Below are positions 1-9,352 of a DNA stretch of 64,000 nt, piece after piece. The notes beneath the pieces were generated by a model. That model had not been told where the DNA came from. It saw only the letters and a list, made by a program, of their open reading frames with translations, and made no database searches. Within the stretch, counting starts at the first letter, position 1; the number at the start of each line of letters is the position of its first letter. This DNA is from Bacteroides sp. Its GTDB lineage: Bacteria; Bacteroidota; Bacteroidia; Bacteroidales; Muribaculaceae. The DNA lies in assembly GCA_014801535.1 (NCBI GenBank), contig JAAVEA010000031.1, positions 18,299 through 82,298 on the forward strand, in the 5' to 3' direction. A program made the position numbers and the translations under genes.

Positions 1-2
1 TC

Positions 3-278
3 TACCTTCGCCGCTTCTTCACCTGCAACAACGCTATCGGGCGACTCTTGAAATTTATAGGAAAAAACACGCTTCCCATATATCTGTTCCATTATTTCAT
101 CATACGCATGATGAAAGATATTCAGCTGCCATGGCTGGTGAGTGGAATCAAGGCTGGGGCGTGGGCAGAGATACCCATTGTGGCGATTATCTCCTTAGCG
201 ATAGTGCTCACAGTCTTAGGCATAGACTCACTGTTGAAAATAAAGCCGCGAATACACCGTATCATCTTCTCATACTGA
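3..278 (+). CDS. acyltransferase family protein, C-terminal part (cut by window start)
   Basis: Open frame entering from the left edge with about 91 visible codons and a TGA stop at 276-278. A segment reading GKNTLPIYLFHYFIIR is typical of the last transmembrane helices of acyltransferase-3 (OafA-like) membrane proteins, which acylate surface sugars. A second hydrophobic helix follows (AEIPIVAIISLAIVLTVLGI), then a short basic tail. The real start lies outside the window; a TTG at 48 is only an internal codon. It sits 18 bp before a glycosyltransferase gene, which fits a surface polysaccharide context. The family assignment rests on a short piece and is moderately sure. Confidence 0.6.
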   Translation, partial: YLRRFFTCNNAIGRLLKFIGKNTLPIYLFHYFIIRMMKDIQLPWLVSGIKAGAWAEIPIVAIISLAIVLTVLGIDSLLKIKPRIHRIIFSY

Positions 279-296
279 CCCATTAAACTCGAACCG

Positions 297-1460
297 ATGA
301 GAATAGGCTATGACGGCAAAAGAGCCGTAAACAATATGACAGGATTAGGGAATTATTCCCGTCTCGTAATAGAGGGTATCGCCGAGGAATTTCCCGGTGA
401 CACCCTTTTACTATATACTCCCGGCCAAAGCGATAACCCGAGGCTTGAAAAGATAATGTCTTTCCCGAATATCGAGTTCCGCTATCCGGCTCCCCAAGGG
501 CTCAAAGGAAGCCTTTGGCGTACATATGGAATCACCAATCACCTTCGGGCCGACAAAGTCGACATCTTTCACGGCCTGAGCAACGAACTCCCCCTGAATA
601 TCAGTTCATCCGGAGTTCCATCGGTCGTTACCATGCACGATGTAATCTATCGCAGACTGCCGGAATGCTACAAAAGAATCGACCGGATGATATATGATTT
701 CAAATATGGGCGAAGTTGCCGAAACGCAGACCATATCATAGCCGTGTCGCAACGCACCAAAGATGATGTGGTAGAACTTTACGGTGTAGACCCTGATAAA
801 GTGACCGTAGTGTATCAGGGTTGCGACCCTCAGTTCCGAATCCAATGGAGCGCTGAAGAACTCCGGGCATTGAAAAAGCGTCTCGATCTCCCCGAAAGAT
901 ATATACTTCAGGTCGGAACCATCGAGAAACGCAAAAACCTGGAAGTGACCGTAAGAGCGTTAAGCAACATATCCCCCGACATGAATCTTGTGGTGGTTGG
1001 AAAAGACAATAACGGATATAAGCAATACATAGAACGTCTGGCTGCCCGAAACGGGGTGACATCAAGAATAAAATTTATTGAAGGACTCCCTTTCAAAGAC
1101 CTGCCGGGAGTGAATCAGGCTGCTGAAATCGTGGTTTACCCATCACGTTATGAAGGTTTCGGCATTCCCATTCTCGAAGCTCTTGAAAGCAGCCGACCTG
1201 TGATAGCCGCCACAGGCAGCTGTCTTGAAGAAGCCGGAGGCTCCGACTCACTCTATATAGACCCGGAAAACCCGGTGGAGATGGTGCAGGCCGTGCATTC
1301 CATACTCAGCGACCCCGCCGCCGCAAGAATGATGGGTGAGGCCGGGAAAGAATATGCCCGGAAATTCCACGGAGAGGCGATGGCCGCGAAGATCATGGAA
1401 GTATATGAGAATACAATTGAGAATTTTAAAAGCAAGATATTACCCAACAAAAACTGTTGA
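297..1460 (+). CDS. glycosyltransferase family 4 (GT-B fold)
   Basis: A 387-residue protein beginning MRIGYDGKRAVNNMTGLGNYSR, the glycine-rich N-terminal opening of GT4 enzymes. The C-terminal half has the donor-binding signature: YILQVGTIEKRKN near residue 203, and YEGFGIPILEALES with the E-x7-E pair at about residues 286 and 294. Such enzymes move a sugar from a nucleotide-sugar to a glycan or lipid-linked acceptor at the inner face of the inner membrane. Donor and acceptor cannot be read from sequence. It follows the acyltransferase piece by 18 bp and probably shares its transcript. The next gene, 238 bp downstream, starts the division cluster and is likely a separate unit. Confidence 0.88.
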   Translation: MRIGYDGKRAVNNMTGLGNYSRLVIEGIAEEFPGDTLLLYTPGQSDNPRLEKIMSFPNIEFRYPAPQGLKGSLWRTYGITNHLRADKVDIFHGLSNELPLNISSSGVPSVVTMHDVIYRRLPECYKRIDRMIYDFKYGRSCRNADHIIAVSQRTKDDVVELYGVDPDKVTVVYQGCDPQFRIQWSAEELRALKKRLDLPERYILQVGTIEKRKNLEVTVRALSNISPDMNLVVVGKDNNGYKQYIERLAARNGVTSRIKFIEGLPFKDLPGVNQAAEIVVYPSRYEGFGIPILEALESSRPVIAATGSCLEEAGGSDSLYIDPENPVEMVQAVHSILSDPAAARMMGEAGKEYARKFHGEAMAAKIMEVYENTIENFKSKILPNKNC

Positions 1461-1524
1461 TAAGTTTTTTCAAAAAAATAATTAAACGGCTCTCATTTAT
1501 AACGCATTGTTGGCAAAAAATAGC

Positions 1525-1532
1525 TAACTTTA
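1525..1532 (+). promoter_or_regulatory. possible -7 box for the division cluster
   Basis: TAACTTTA is one base off the Bacteroidota -7 consensus TAnnTTTG. It lies in the 238-bp gap ahead of rsmH and would give a leader of about 160 nt. No convincing -33 TTTG is seen at the right distance, so this is weak. Confidence 0.3.
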
Positions 1533-1698
1533 CACATTGAATTTGTTAAAGATAATTTGCAATTGTAAATTATTGCACATTCAGCTTATGTTTTCCTGCG
1601 GGCTGCCTCCGGAATTTCCGATAAATAGGTCACAGCACGGAGGATTTAGAGTATATACAATAAACAGTTCCTGTCGGAGTTCGTAAAATAAGGAAAAG

Positions 1699-2607
1699 AT
1701 GAACGAAGAGATATATCATATACCCGCATTATTTGAAGAAGCCCTTGAAGGTCTTGCAATTAAACCTGACGGTGTCTATGTTGATGTCACTTTCGGAGGC
1801 GGAGGCCATTCCAGAGGAATCCTTTCGCATCTCGGAATGCACGGCAAGCTCTACGGATTCGACCGCGATATGGATGCATTCGCTAATGTTCCCGACGACA
1901 GCCGCTTCACCTTCGTTCATTCAAATTACCGATATCTCTCAAATTTCCTGCGTTATCACGGGGAGGATAAGGTAGATGGCATCTTAGCTGATCTGGGGGT
2001 ATCTTTCCATCATTTCGATTCTGCAGAAAGAGGTTTTTCCTTCCGCACCGATGCTCCTCTCGATATGCGGATGAACCGTAAAGGAGGAGTAACGGCCGCC
2101 GATATTCTTGCAGAATATGACGAAAAGGCCCTGACCACACTTTTCCGCACCTATACCGACCTCAAGAAACCGTATGCTCTTGCCAAAGCCTTGACAGCCG
2201 CACGGGCCAAAGGCGCAATCACTACAACTTTCGAACTGGCCGATACCGTGCGTCCTTGTCTGAATCCACGTCAGGAAAAGAAAGATCTGGCCCAGGTGTT
2301 TCAGGCTCTGCGGATAGAGGTCAACGGAGAGATGGATTCGCTCAAGCAACTCCTCACTGCATCGGAAAAGAATCTGAGGCAAGGCGGACGTCTCGCAGTG
2401 ATCACATATCACTCCATCGAAGACCGGATAGTCAAGAACTTCATTAAGACCGGAAATGTAGAGGGGATAGAGGAAAAAGATTTCTTCGGAAAAGTCTCCA
2501 CTCCTTGGAAAGCCATAACGCGCAGCCCGATTGTTCCGGGTGAAGAGGAGGTGGAACGCAATCCGCGGAGCAGAAGCGCCAAGCTAAGAATCGCCGAGAA
2601 ACTTTAA
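1699..2607 (+). CDS. rsmH: 16S rRNA (cytosine(1402)-N(4))-methyltransferase RsmH (MraW)
   Basis: A 302-residue protein of normal family length. It has the SAM-binding loop VDVTFGGGGHSRGIL at about residues 28-42, the internal MraW insert, and the conserved FRTDAPLDMRMN and YHSIEDRIVKNF segments. It methylates N4 of C1402 in the 16S rRNA P-site. It is the first gene of the dcw cluster here; mraZ, often found directly upstream, is absent from the 238-bp gap. Its TAA stop shares a base with the ATG of the FtsL-like gene (2607), indicating translational coupling. Confidence 0.96.
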   Translation: MNEEIYHIPALFEEALEGLAIKPDGVYVDVTFGGGGHSRGILSHLGMHGKLYGFDRDMDAFANVPDDSRFTFVHSNYRYLSNFLRYHGEDKVDGILADLGVSFHHFDSAERGFSFRTDAPLDMRMNRKGGVTAADILAEYDEKALTTLFRTYTDLKKPYALAKALTAARAKGAITTTFELADTVRPCLNPRQEKKDLAQVFQALRIEVNGEMDSLKQLLTASEKNLRQGGRLAVITYHSIEDRIVKNFIKTGNVEGIEEKDFFGKVSTPWKAITRSPIVPGEEEVERNPRSRSAKLRIAEKL

Positions 2608-3008
2608 TGCGCTCCGCATCCGGAATAAACCGTAAGAGCAAAAATAACAGAATGGCTAAAGAAAAAAAACAGAATAAGAATAAAAAAGAACGCAGCACCG
2701 GCTGGATGAGCGAACTCCGCTACGGACGGTCGGTGAGTCTTGAGTTTTTCAAGACCCACGCATGGCTCATGCTTATTTTCGTTGTGGCTGTGATCTCACT
2801 CATGGGTCTGCGCTACAAGACCAAGACCAAGATGAGTGAAATCAAACAACTGAACAAGGAACTACAGCGTGTGGAGAGCGAAAAGCTGCAGGAAAAAGCG
2901 AGATACATGTCGCTGATACGCGAAACGGAGATGCGTAAAATGGTGGCCGAGAAAGGACTTGACCTCCAATATCAGGATCAGCCCCCATATGAGCTGACCG
3001 ACGAATAG
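2607..3008 (+). CDS. ftsL: FtsL-like cell division protein
   Basis: A small 133-residue bitopic protein: a basic lysine-rich N-terminus, one transmembrane helix (AWLMLIFVVAVISLMGL, about residues 53-69), then a charged coiled-coil stretch (about residues 75-115). This layout and the position between rsmH and ftsI are those of FtsL, which forms the FtsQLB divisome complex. Primary sequence conservation in this family is weak, so the call leans on synteny and topology. An ATG at 2652 (MAKEKKQ) is an alternative start that removes 15 residues; the ATG overlapping the rsmH stop is favoured only because of coupling. Confidence 0.85.
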   Translation: MRSASGINRKSKNNRMAKEKKQNKNKKERSTGWMSELRYGRSVSLEFFKTHAWLMLIFVVAVISLMGLRYKTKTKMSEIKQLNKELQRVESEKLQEKARYMSLIRETEMRKMVAEKGLDLQYQDQPPYELTDE

Positions 3009-3048
3009 GATTTTATTGGAAGAGGGGAACCCGCAAAGAACAGAATAA

Positions 3049-5172
3049 ATGGCTAAACAGAATAACAAGAAACACATACTTTTCCGTTACGGACTTATTT
3101 GTATCGGCTTTGTGCTTTTCAGCATCTTAGTGGTGTTCAAGATGTTCAAGACCACTGTCATTGATGCCGGGGCATGGAATCAACGCGCCAAATCGGAGCT
3201 TTCGAAGGTGGATACAATAGCTCCCGAACGCGGAAATATTCTTGCTGACAATGGCAATATACTTGCCTGCAACCTGAAAGTATACGATATAAAAATCGAC
3301 CTTCGCCATAACAAGATAAAAGCTCTCAAAAGCGTGCCTTGGGAGAAGGTGGATTCTCTTGCCGACTCACTCGATGTTTATTTCCCGAGAATCGCAAATC
3401 TGCGTCAGCATCCCGACACATTTGCAAAATACTCATGGCACACCCGACTCAAGAAAGAATTCGACAAACCTCATGAAAAGCGTCCGCGTGCGTTGAGATT
3501 CGTGCAGAAAGGAACAATGGAGGATTTCGAGAAAATCAAAACTTTCCCGTTCGTCAAAGACTTCAAGGGCTCAGGATTCCGCAACCCGCTTTATAAAGAA
3601 GAGCGGAAGATAAGGATGTATCCTTATGGAAGAATGGCCTATCGAAGCATCGGTCGTGTGAACGAAAATGAGAAGACAAGAGAGATTCACGGCTATTCCG
3701 GTCTTGAAAAAGACCTCGACACACTTCTTTACGGTAAGCCTGGGCTCGCCAAGAAAGTGGCTCTGACCAACGGCATCACCAACTGGGTGGCTACCCCGGC
3801 ACAGAGAGGTTATGACATACGCACCACCATCGACATAGACCTTCAGGATATGCTGGAGGAGGAGTTGTATAATATATGCTCGGAAGCAAACGCGGAATGG
3901 GGTACGGCAATCCTCATGGAAGTTGAAACCGGAGAAATAAAGGCAATCTCCAATATAGAGCTGCTGGAAAACGGCACATATGGAGAAGCCCTGAACAGAG
4001 CCGTGCTTCCGTTTGAACCGGGATCGGTGATGAAACCGATTTCGCTCATGATCGCATTTGAAGACGGATTGGTGAAAAACGTGACCGACATGGTGAGTTG
4101 CGCGCCTTTCCAAAAGACGAGCGACCCTCACGGCAGCGGCATGAAAACGATGAAACAGGTGATCGAGCAATCTTCAAACCCCGGCATCGCACGCGTGATT
4201 TTCAGAGGATATGAAACCAATCCGGCAAAATTCTACGACCGTATGGCTGAGATGGGATTCTTCGAGCCTATACGCTCCGGTATAGCGGGCGAGTGTACGC
4301 CTCGCATCCGCAAATTAGTGCCTAAGGATTCAAAAGGGAACAATATAACCATGACAGCCCGCCATCTTGACCTTGCGCGTCAGGCATATGGATATAACAC
4401 GGAACTACCTCCGCTCTTCACTCTTTCGGTGTATAATGCCATAGCGAACGGAGGGAAGTATGTGCGTCCGCATCTTGTGAAAGCCCTCATTGACGAAGAG
4501 GGGCGCGACTCGGTTATTCCGATCCAATACATCCGCGATCGGATCTGCTCGGAAGAAACCGCGAGAAAAGTGAGGGAATGCATAAAAGAGGTGGTCTGGG
4601 GAGAACACGGCACCGCCAAACTCGTCCGCGATGACCGCGTGATGGTTGTTGGAAAGACAGGAACAGCATATCCGGTTGAAAACGGTGTCTACAATAAAGC
4701 CAAAAGACGCTATGCGTTCGCAGGATTCTTCCCTTACGAAGACCCGAAATACAGTTGCATAGCTCTTGTTTTAGCCAATGGAGGAAACTCAGCCAACCGC
4801 ACATCGGGACAAGTGGTGAAGAACATGGCGGTAAAAATGTATTCTCGTGGACTGCTTGACAATTCCTCCACCTACACGGCGGTTAGAAAAGAAAGCCGTC
4901 CGGTATTGGCTGCCTCACAGACATTCGATGCTAAAAAGCTGTCGAAGAAACTGAATCTTGAAAGAGTAAAAAAGGTGAAGAGCCCGACACCTGCGTCAAG
5001 CGGGGCAGTGCCGAGTGTAATAGGATATGACGCCACCACAGCGGTGAAGATTCTGGAAGAGGCCGGAATCGAAGTAAGACTCCGTGGAAGCGGCATAGTA
5101 AGAGGACAATCGGTAGAAGCCGGGACACCACTGAAAAAAGGGATGGTAATGACACTTACCTTGAAAGTATAA
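3049..5172 (+). CDS. ftsI: division-specific transpeptidase, penicillin-binding protein 3 type (FtsI)
   Basis: A 707-residue class B PBP. It has a short cytoplasmic N-terminus, one membrane anchor (residues about 13-29), a PBP dimerisation domain (about 50-230) and a transpeptidase domain with all three active-site motifs: SVMK with Ser326, SSN at 375-377 and KTG at 536-538. A C-terminal PASTA domain (about 648-707) is seen, as is usual in Bacteroidota FtsI and unlike E. coli FtsI. It cross-links septal peptidoglycan in the periplasm together with FtsW, encoded about 4 kb downstream. It lies 40 bp after ftsL. Confidence 0.95.
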   Translation: MAKQNNKKHILFRYGLICIGFVLFSILVVFKMFKTTVIDAGAWNQRAKSELSKVDTIAPERGNILADNGNILACNLKVYDIKIDLRHNKIKALKSVPWEKVDSLADSLDVYFPRIANLRQHPDTFAKYSWHTRLKKEFDKPHEKRPRALRFVQKGTMEDFEKIKTFPFVKDFKGSGFRNPLYKEERKIRMYPYGRMAYRSIGRVNENEKTREIHGYSGLEKDLDTLLYGKPGLAKKVALTNGITNWVATPAQRGYDIRTTIDIDLQDMLEEELYNICSEANAEWGTAILMEVETGEIKAISNIELLENGTYGEALNRAVLPFEPGSVMKPISLMIAFEDGLVKNVTDMVSCAPFQKTSDPHGSGMKTMKQVIEQSSNPGIARVIFRGYETNPAKFYDRMAEMGFFEPIRSGIAGECTPRIRKLVPKDSKGNNITMTARHLDLARQAYGYNTELPPLFTLSVYNAIANGGKYVRPHLVKALIDEEGRDSVIPIQYIRDRICSEETARKVRECIKEVVWGEHGTAKLVRDDRVMVVGKTGTAYPVENGVYNKAKRRYAFAGFFPYEDPKYSCIALVLANGGNSANRTSGQVVKNMAVKMYSRGLLDNSSTYTAVRKESRPVLAASQTFDAKKLSKKLNLERVKKVKSPTPASSGAVPSVIGYDATTAVKILEEAGIEVRLRGSGIVRGQSVEAGTPLKKGMVMTLTLKV

Positions 5173-5218
5173 ATCAATCACCGGCCTGCTAAAGCCGGAA
5201 AACATAAATAAAGGAGCA

Positions 5219-6670
5219 ATGGCAGTAAAATTATCTCACCTGCTGAAGGGGATCGAAACCCTCGAGGTGATAGGCGATACAGATAAGATAATAGTAGACC
5301 TTCAAAGCGACTCACGTAAGGTATGCAAGGAAGGTATGTTTGTGGCTGTGCGTGGAGTGACCACCGACGGTCATAAATATATACCCGTCGTAGCCTCCGC
5401 CCATGTAGGGGCAATAGTGTGTGAAGACCTTCCGGCCTCCCTTGAGAAAGGGGTGACCTATATCCGTGTTAAGGATTCAAGCGTGGCTTTGGGCAAACTC
5501 GCCTCGGCATGGTTCGGCCACCCATCATCCAAGCTGAAACTTGTCGGAGTGACCGGAACAAACGGTAAGACCACCACTGCCACTCTTCTATATGAGATGG
5601 CCAAACTCGAAGGCTATAAGGCAGGCCTTCTCTCCACTGTATGCAACTATATTCATGACCGTGCCGTGCCGGCTACTCACACCACACCCGATCCTCTCAC
5701 TCTCAATGCTCTTCTGGCAGAGATGGTGGAGACCGGTTGTGACTACGCATTTATGGAGGTTTCCTCTCACGCTGCCCAGCAGCATCGCATCGCCGGCCTT
5801 ACGTTTGCCGGTGGAGTCTTCTCCAACCTCACACGCGATCACCTCGACTATCACGGCACGGTGGAGAACTACATGAATGCCAAAAAGATGTTCTTCGATA
5901 TGCTTCCCGCTGAAGCTTTCGCGCTTGTAAACGCCGATGACAAAGCAGGGGCATATATGGTTCAGAACACAAAGGCACGTAAATATACCTACTCCCTCCG
6001 TAGCGATGCCGATTTCAGATGCAGGATTCTGGAAACACGTCTCGATGGCACACTACTCATGCTTAATAATCATGAGGTGGAGGTGCGTTTCACCGGAAAA
6101 TTCAATGCCTATAACCTTACAGCAGTCTACGGCGCTTCAATACTGACCGGCTTTAATGAGGAGGAGGTGCTGGTGAATATGAGCAAGCTTGTGCCGGTTG
6201 CCGGACGCTTCCAGACCATCAGAGGTGGTAACGACGTTACGGCAATCGTAGACTATGCCCACACCCCGGATGCTCTTGCGAATGTGCTTGACACCATCCG
6301 TGAGATTGTCGGGGCAGGAGGCGAGATAACCACTGTAGTCGGCGCAGGAGGGAACCGCGACCATGGTAAACGTCCGATAATGGCACGCGAAGCCGCTTGC
6401 CGCAGCGACCTCCTCATTCTTACCAGCGACAATCCGCGCGATGAAGAACCGGAGGCGATAATAGCAGATATGAAAGAAGGGCTCACATCAGAAGAATTGC
6501 GCCGCACCATCTGCATTACAGACCGAAGGGAGGCGATACGCACCGCTCTCAGAATGGCTAAACCGGGCAGCGTGGTGCTCGTGGCCGGAAAAGGACATGA
6601 GACTTATCAGGAAGTGAAAGGGGTGAGACATCACTTCGATGATAGAGAAGAAGTGAGAGAGGGGTTTTAA
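5219..6670 (+). CDS. murE: UDP-N-acetylmuramoyl-L-alanyl-D-glutamate--2,6-diaminopimelate ligase MurE
   Basis: A 483-residue Mur ligase. The ATP-binding loop GVTGTNGKTTTATLL lies near residue 110. The motif DNPRDEE near residue 404 contains DNPR, which in characterised MurE enzymes marks meso-diaminopimelate rather than lysine as the added amino acid. It adds the third stem-peptide residue in the cytoplasm. The start is supported by an AAGGAG sequence 5 nt upstream. A small hairpin (CCGGC/GCCGG, 5181-5198) sits between ftsI and murE but has no T-run and should not stop transcription. Confidence 0.96.
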   Translation: MAVKLSHLLKGIETLEVIGDTDKIIVDLQSDSRKVCKEGMFVAVRGVTTDGHKYIPVVASAHVGAIVCEDLPASLEKGVTYIRVKDSSVALGKLASAWFGHPSSKLKLVGVTGTNGKTTTATLLYEMAKLEGYKAGLLSTVCNYIHDRAVPATHTTPDPLTLNALLAEMVETGCDYAFMEVSSHAAQQHRIAGLTFAGGVFSNLTRDHLDYHGTVENYMNAKKMFFDMLPAEAFALVNADDKAGAYMVQNTKARKYTYSLRSDADFRCRILETRLDGTLLMLNNHEVEVRFTGKFNAYNLTAVYGASILTGFNEEEVLVNMSKLVPVAGRFQTIRGGNDVTAIVDYAHTPDALANVLDTIREIVGAGGEITTVVGAGGNRDHGKRPIMAREAACRSDLLILTSDNPRDEEPEAIIADMKEGLTSEELRRTICITDRREAIRTALRMAKPGSVVLVAGKGHETYQEVKGVRHHFDDREEVREGF

Positions 6671-6724
6671 ATAATCAAGATGCGACAAGATTAGTCAAGA
6701 TGCAAACAACATAAACAACCCAAA

Positions 6725-7993
6725 ATGTTATACGCTTTATTGGAACAATGGGAAGGATGGAATTTCCCGGGGCATAATCTTATGAGCTATCTGACCTTCC
6801 GGTCAGGCATCGCCTTCTCACTGGCGCTTTTGATAGCGCTTGTGTTCGGACAGAAAATTATCCACCGTCTTCAACGTATGCAGGTAGGCGAAGAGATACG
6901 TAACCTTGGTCTTGAGGGTCAGATGCAGAAGAAAGGCACCCCTACTATGGGTGGTGTGATAATCATACTCGCGATCCTTGTTCCATGTCTGCTTCTGGGC
7001 AACCTTTCCAACATTTACATGCTGCTGATGATTGTGGCCACTGTCTGGATGGGAGTGATAGGTTTTCTTGACGATTACAGGAAACTTAAATATCATAATA
7101 AAGACGGACTGCAGGGTAAATATAAAGTGACCGGTCAAGTCGGGCTCGGACTGTTGGTGGGAATCACCATGTGGCTATCGCCAGATATTGTAATGAGCGA
7201 AAACTTTGAGGTGGAGAATATTACCAGCCACGAAACCGAGATTGTGGTGTCGAAAGACGAGATAAAATCGCCTCAGACCACCATCCCCTTCGTGAAGAAC
7301 AATAACTTCAACTACGAATGGCTTACAGGATGGGTGAAGAATAAAGATGCAGCCCAGACCTTAGGCTGGCTTGTCTTCGTTCTTGTAGTCATAATAGTGG
7401 TGACGGCAGTGAGCAACGGAGCCAACCTTACCGACGGTGTTGACGGATTATGCGCCGGAACTTCTGCCATAATCGGTGTGTCGCTTCTTATAATGGCCTA
7501 TCTGGGTGGTAACGTTATATACTCTAAATATTTGAATATAATGTATATACCCGGATCTGAAGAGTTGTGTGTATATGCAGCCGCATTCATAGGTGCGCTT
7601 GTAGGCTTCCTATGGTATAATGCATTTCCGGCTCAGGTATTTATGGGCGATACGGGTAGCCTCACTTTAGGGGGAATAATCGCAGTATTCGCCATCCTGA
7701 TCAGAAAAGAGTTACTTATCCCGCTTCTCTGCCTGATATTCTTCCTCGAAGACCTGTCGGTTATGATTCAGGTGGGATACTTTAAATATACCAAAAAGAA
7801 ATATGGGGAGGGCAGGCGCGTCTTCAAGATGACACCTCTTCACCACCATTTCCAGAAAGATGTCGATCCCACAGCCAAAGTGCTCCTTCGCACTCCGGCA
7901 CGCGGAATACCGGAATCCAAAATCGTGACCCGATTCTGGATTGTGGGTATCCTTCTGGCTGTATTAACTTTTGTAACACTGAAAATAAGATAA
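6725..7993 (+). CDS. mraY: phospho-N-acetylmuramoyl-pentapeptide-transferase MraY
   Basis: A 422-residue polytopic membrane enzyme that links phospho-MurNAc-pentapeptide to undecaprenyl phosphate to make lipid I. Conserved parts seen: KKGTPTMGG near residue 71, FLDDYRKL near 115, NLTDGVDGLCAG near 236, FMGDTGSL near 305 and the histidine motif MTPLHHHF near 369. A hydrophilic insert of about 50 residues (about 158-210) makes it longer than the 360-residue E. coli protein; longer MraY proteins are usual in Bacteroidota. It lies 54 bp after murE. Confidence 0.96.
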   Translation: MLYALLEQWEGWNFPGHNLMSYLTFRSGIAFSLALLIALVFGQKIIHRLQRMQVGEEIRNLGLEGQMQKKGTPTMGGVIIILAILVPCLLLGNLSNIYMLLMIVATVWMGVIGFLDDYRKLKYHNKDGLQGKYKVTGQVGLGLLVGITMWLSPDIVMSENFEVENITSHETEIVVSKDEIKSPQTTIPFVKNNNFNYEWLTGWVKNKDAAQTLGWLVFVLVVIIVVTAVSNGANLTDGVDGLCAGTSAIIGVSLLIMAYLGGNVIYSKYLNIMYIPGSEELCVYAAAFIGALVGFLWYNAFPAQVFMGDTGSLTLGGIIAVFAILIRKELLIPLLCLIFFLEDLSVMIQVGYFKYTKKKYGEGRRVFKMTPLHHHFQKDVDPTAKVLLRTPARGIPESKIVTRFWIVGILLAVLTFVTLKIR

Positions 7994-8004
7994 AATTAAG
8001 ATAG

Positions 8005-9342
8005 ATGGAGAAATTGGTAGTGCTTGGCGGAGGCGAGAGTGGTGTGGGTGCCGCTATCCTCGGTAAAGAGAAAGGGATGGAAGTCTTCCTGAGCGATATG
8101 GGAAACATACCCGAAAAATATAGATCCGTACTTATTGAAGAAGGGATAGAATTCGAGGAAGGGAAGCACACTGAAAATCGTATCCTTGATGCCGATATCG
8201 TGGTGAAGAGTCCCGGAATTCCGCCATATGCTCCCATGGTGGAGAAAATCGTGGCCAAAGGGATCCCTGTTCTTTCCGAGATAGAATTTGCCGGCAGATA
8301 CACAAATGCACGGATGGTCTGCATCACCGGTTCAAACGGAAAGACCACCACCACCCTTCTGATTTATCACATACTCAGAAAAGCGGGTCTTAACGTGGGT
8401 CTGGCAGGAAACGTAGGGAAAAGCCTGGCATTGCAGGTGGCACGCGAACATCACGACTACTATGTGATAGAGCTTTCCAGTTTCCAGCTGGAGAATATGT
8501 ATGACTTCAAGGCCGATATAGCTGTCATAATGAATATAACTCCCGATCATATGGACCGCTACGACCATAAGATGGAAAATTATGTGAATGCCAAGTTCCG
8601 TATCCTTCAGAATCAGACCTCCGAAGATTATTTCATTTATTGGCAGGATGACCCTATCGTAACAGAACAGATAAAACGCATTCAGACTGAAGCGATGCTT
8701 ATGCCGTTCAGCGAGTTCCGTCAGGAAGACAGCAAAGCATATGTGGAAAACGGAATTGTGAAATTCATAGGTCCCAATGAGGTATGGGAGATTCCACGCG
8801 ACAAACTTGCCTTGCGTGGTCTTCATAATCTCTACAACTCAATGGCGGCCGGCCTGTCGGCATCTATTCTCAACATCAAGGATGATAAGATAAGAGGTGC
8901 GCTTGAGGATTTCGAAGCCGTCGAACACCGTCTGGAATATGTGGCCACCGTAGGAGGCGTGAAATATGTGAACGACTCCAAGGCGACAAACGTCAACTCC
9001 ACATGGTATGCGCTTGAAAGCATGACCACTCCGACGGTTCTTATTCTGGGAGGGAAAGACAAAGGAAACGACTACACCGAGATAGAGGAACTTGTAAAAG
9101 AGAAAGTGAAAGCTATCGTGTGCATGGGTAAAGACAACTCAAAGCTACTCGATTTCTTCACCGGCAAGGTGCCTTTGATCTCCGATACTCATTCTATCGA
9201 AGAAGCCGTAAAAGAATGCGCCCGCATAGCTGAAGATGGAGATACGGTGCTCCTCTCACCCTGCTGTGCAAGCTTCGATCTATTTAGAAGCTATGAGGAC
9301 CGTGGAGAAAAATTCAAAGCTGAAGTAAGAAAACTATCTTGA
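8005..9342 (+). CDS. murD: UDP-N-acetylmuramoyl-L-alanine--D-glutamate ligase MurD
   Basis: A 445-residue Mur ligase with an N-terminal nucleotide-binding start (VVLGGGESGVGAAILG), the ATP loop ITGSNGKTTTTLL near residue 110, the central NITPDHMDRY motif and a C-terminal domain with LSPCCASFDLF, a characteristic MurD ending. It adds D-glutamate to UDP-MurNAc-L-alanine in the cytoplasm. It begins 11 bp after mraY and ends 10 bp before ftsW, so it is in the same operon. Confidence 0.96.
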   Translation: MEKLVVLGGGESGVGAAILGKEKGMEVFLSDMGNIPEKYRSVLIEEGIEFEEGKHTENRILDADIVVKSPGIPPYAPMVEKIVAKGIPVLSEIEFAGRYTNARMVCITGSNGKTTTTLLIYHILRKAGLNVGLAGNVGKSLALQVAREHHDYYVIELSSFQLENMYDFKADIAVIMNITPDHMDRYDHKMENYVNAKFRILQNQTSEDYFIYWQDDPIVTEQIKRIQTEAMLMPFSEFRQEDSKAYVENGIVKFIGPNEVWEIPRDKLALRGLHNLYNSMAAGLSASILNIKDDKIRGALEDFEAVEHRLEYVATVGGVKYVNDSKATNVNSTWYALESMTTPTVLILGGKDKGNDYTEIEELVKEKVKAIVCMGKDNSKLLDFFTGKVPLISDTHSIEEAVKECARIAEDGDTVLLSPCCASFDLFRSYEDRGEKFKAEVRKLS

Positions 9343-9352
9343 CAAAAAATAT

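Noticed and set aside
1733..1975. 80-codon frame inside rsmH, and similar antisense or out-of-frame reads across the dcw cluster
   Set aside because: They lie within genes with complete, well-conserved motif sets and have no features of their own.
5181..5198. Terminator between ftsI and murE
   Set aside because: Only a 5-bp stem without a T-run, inside a compact operon.
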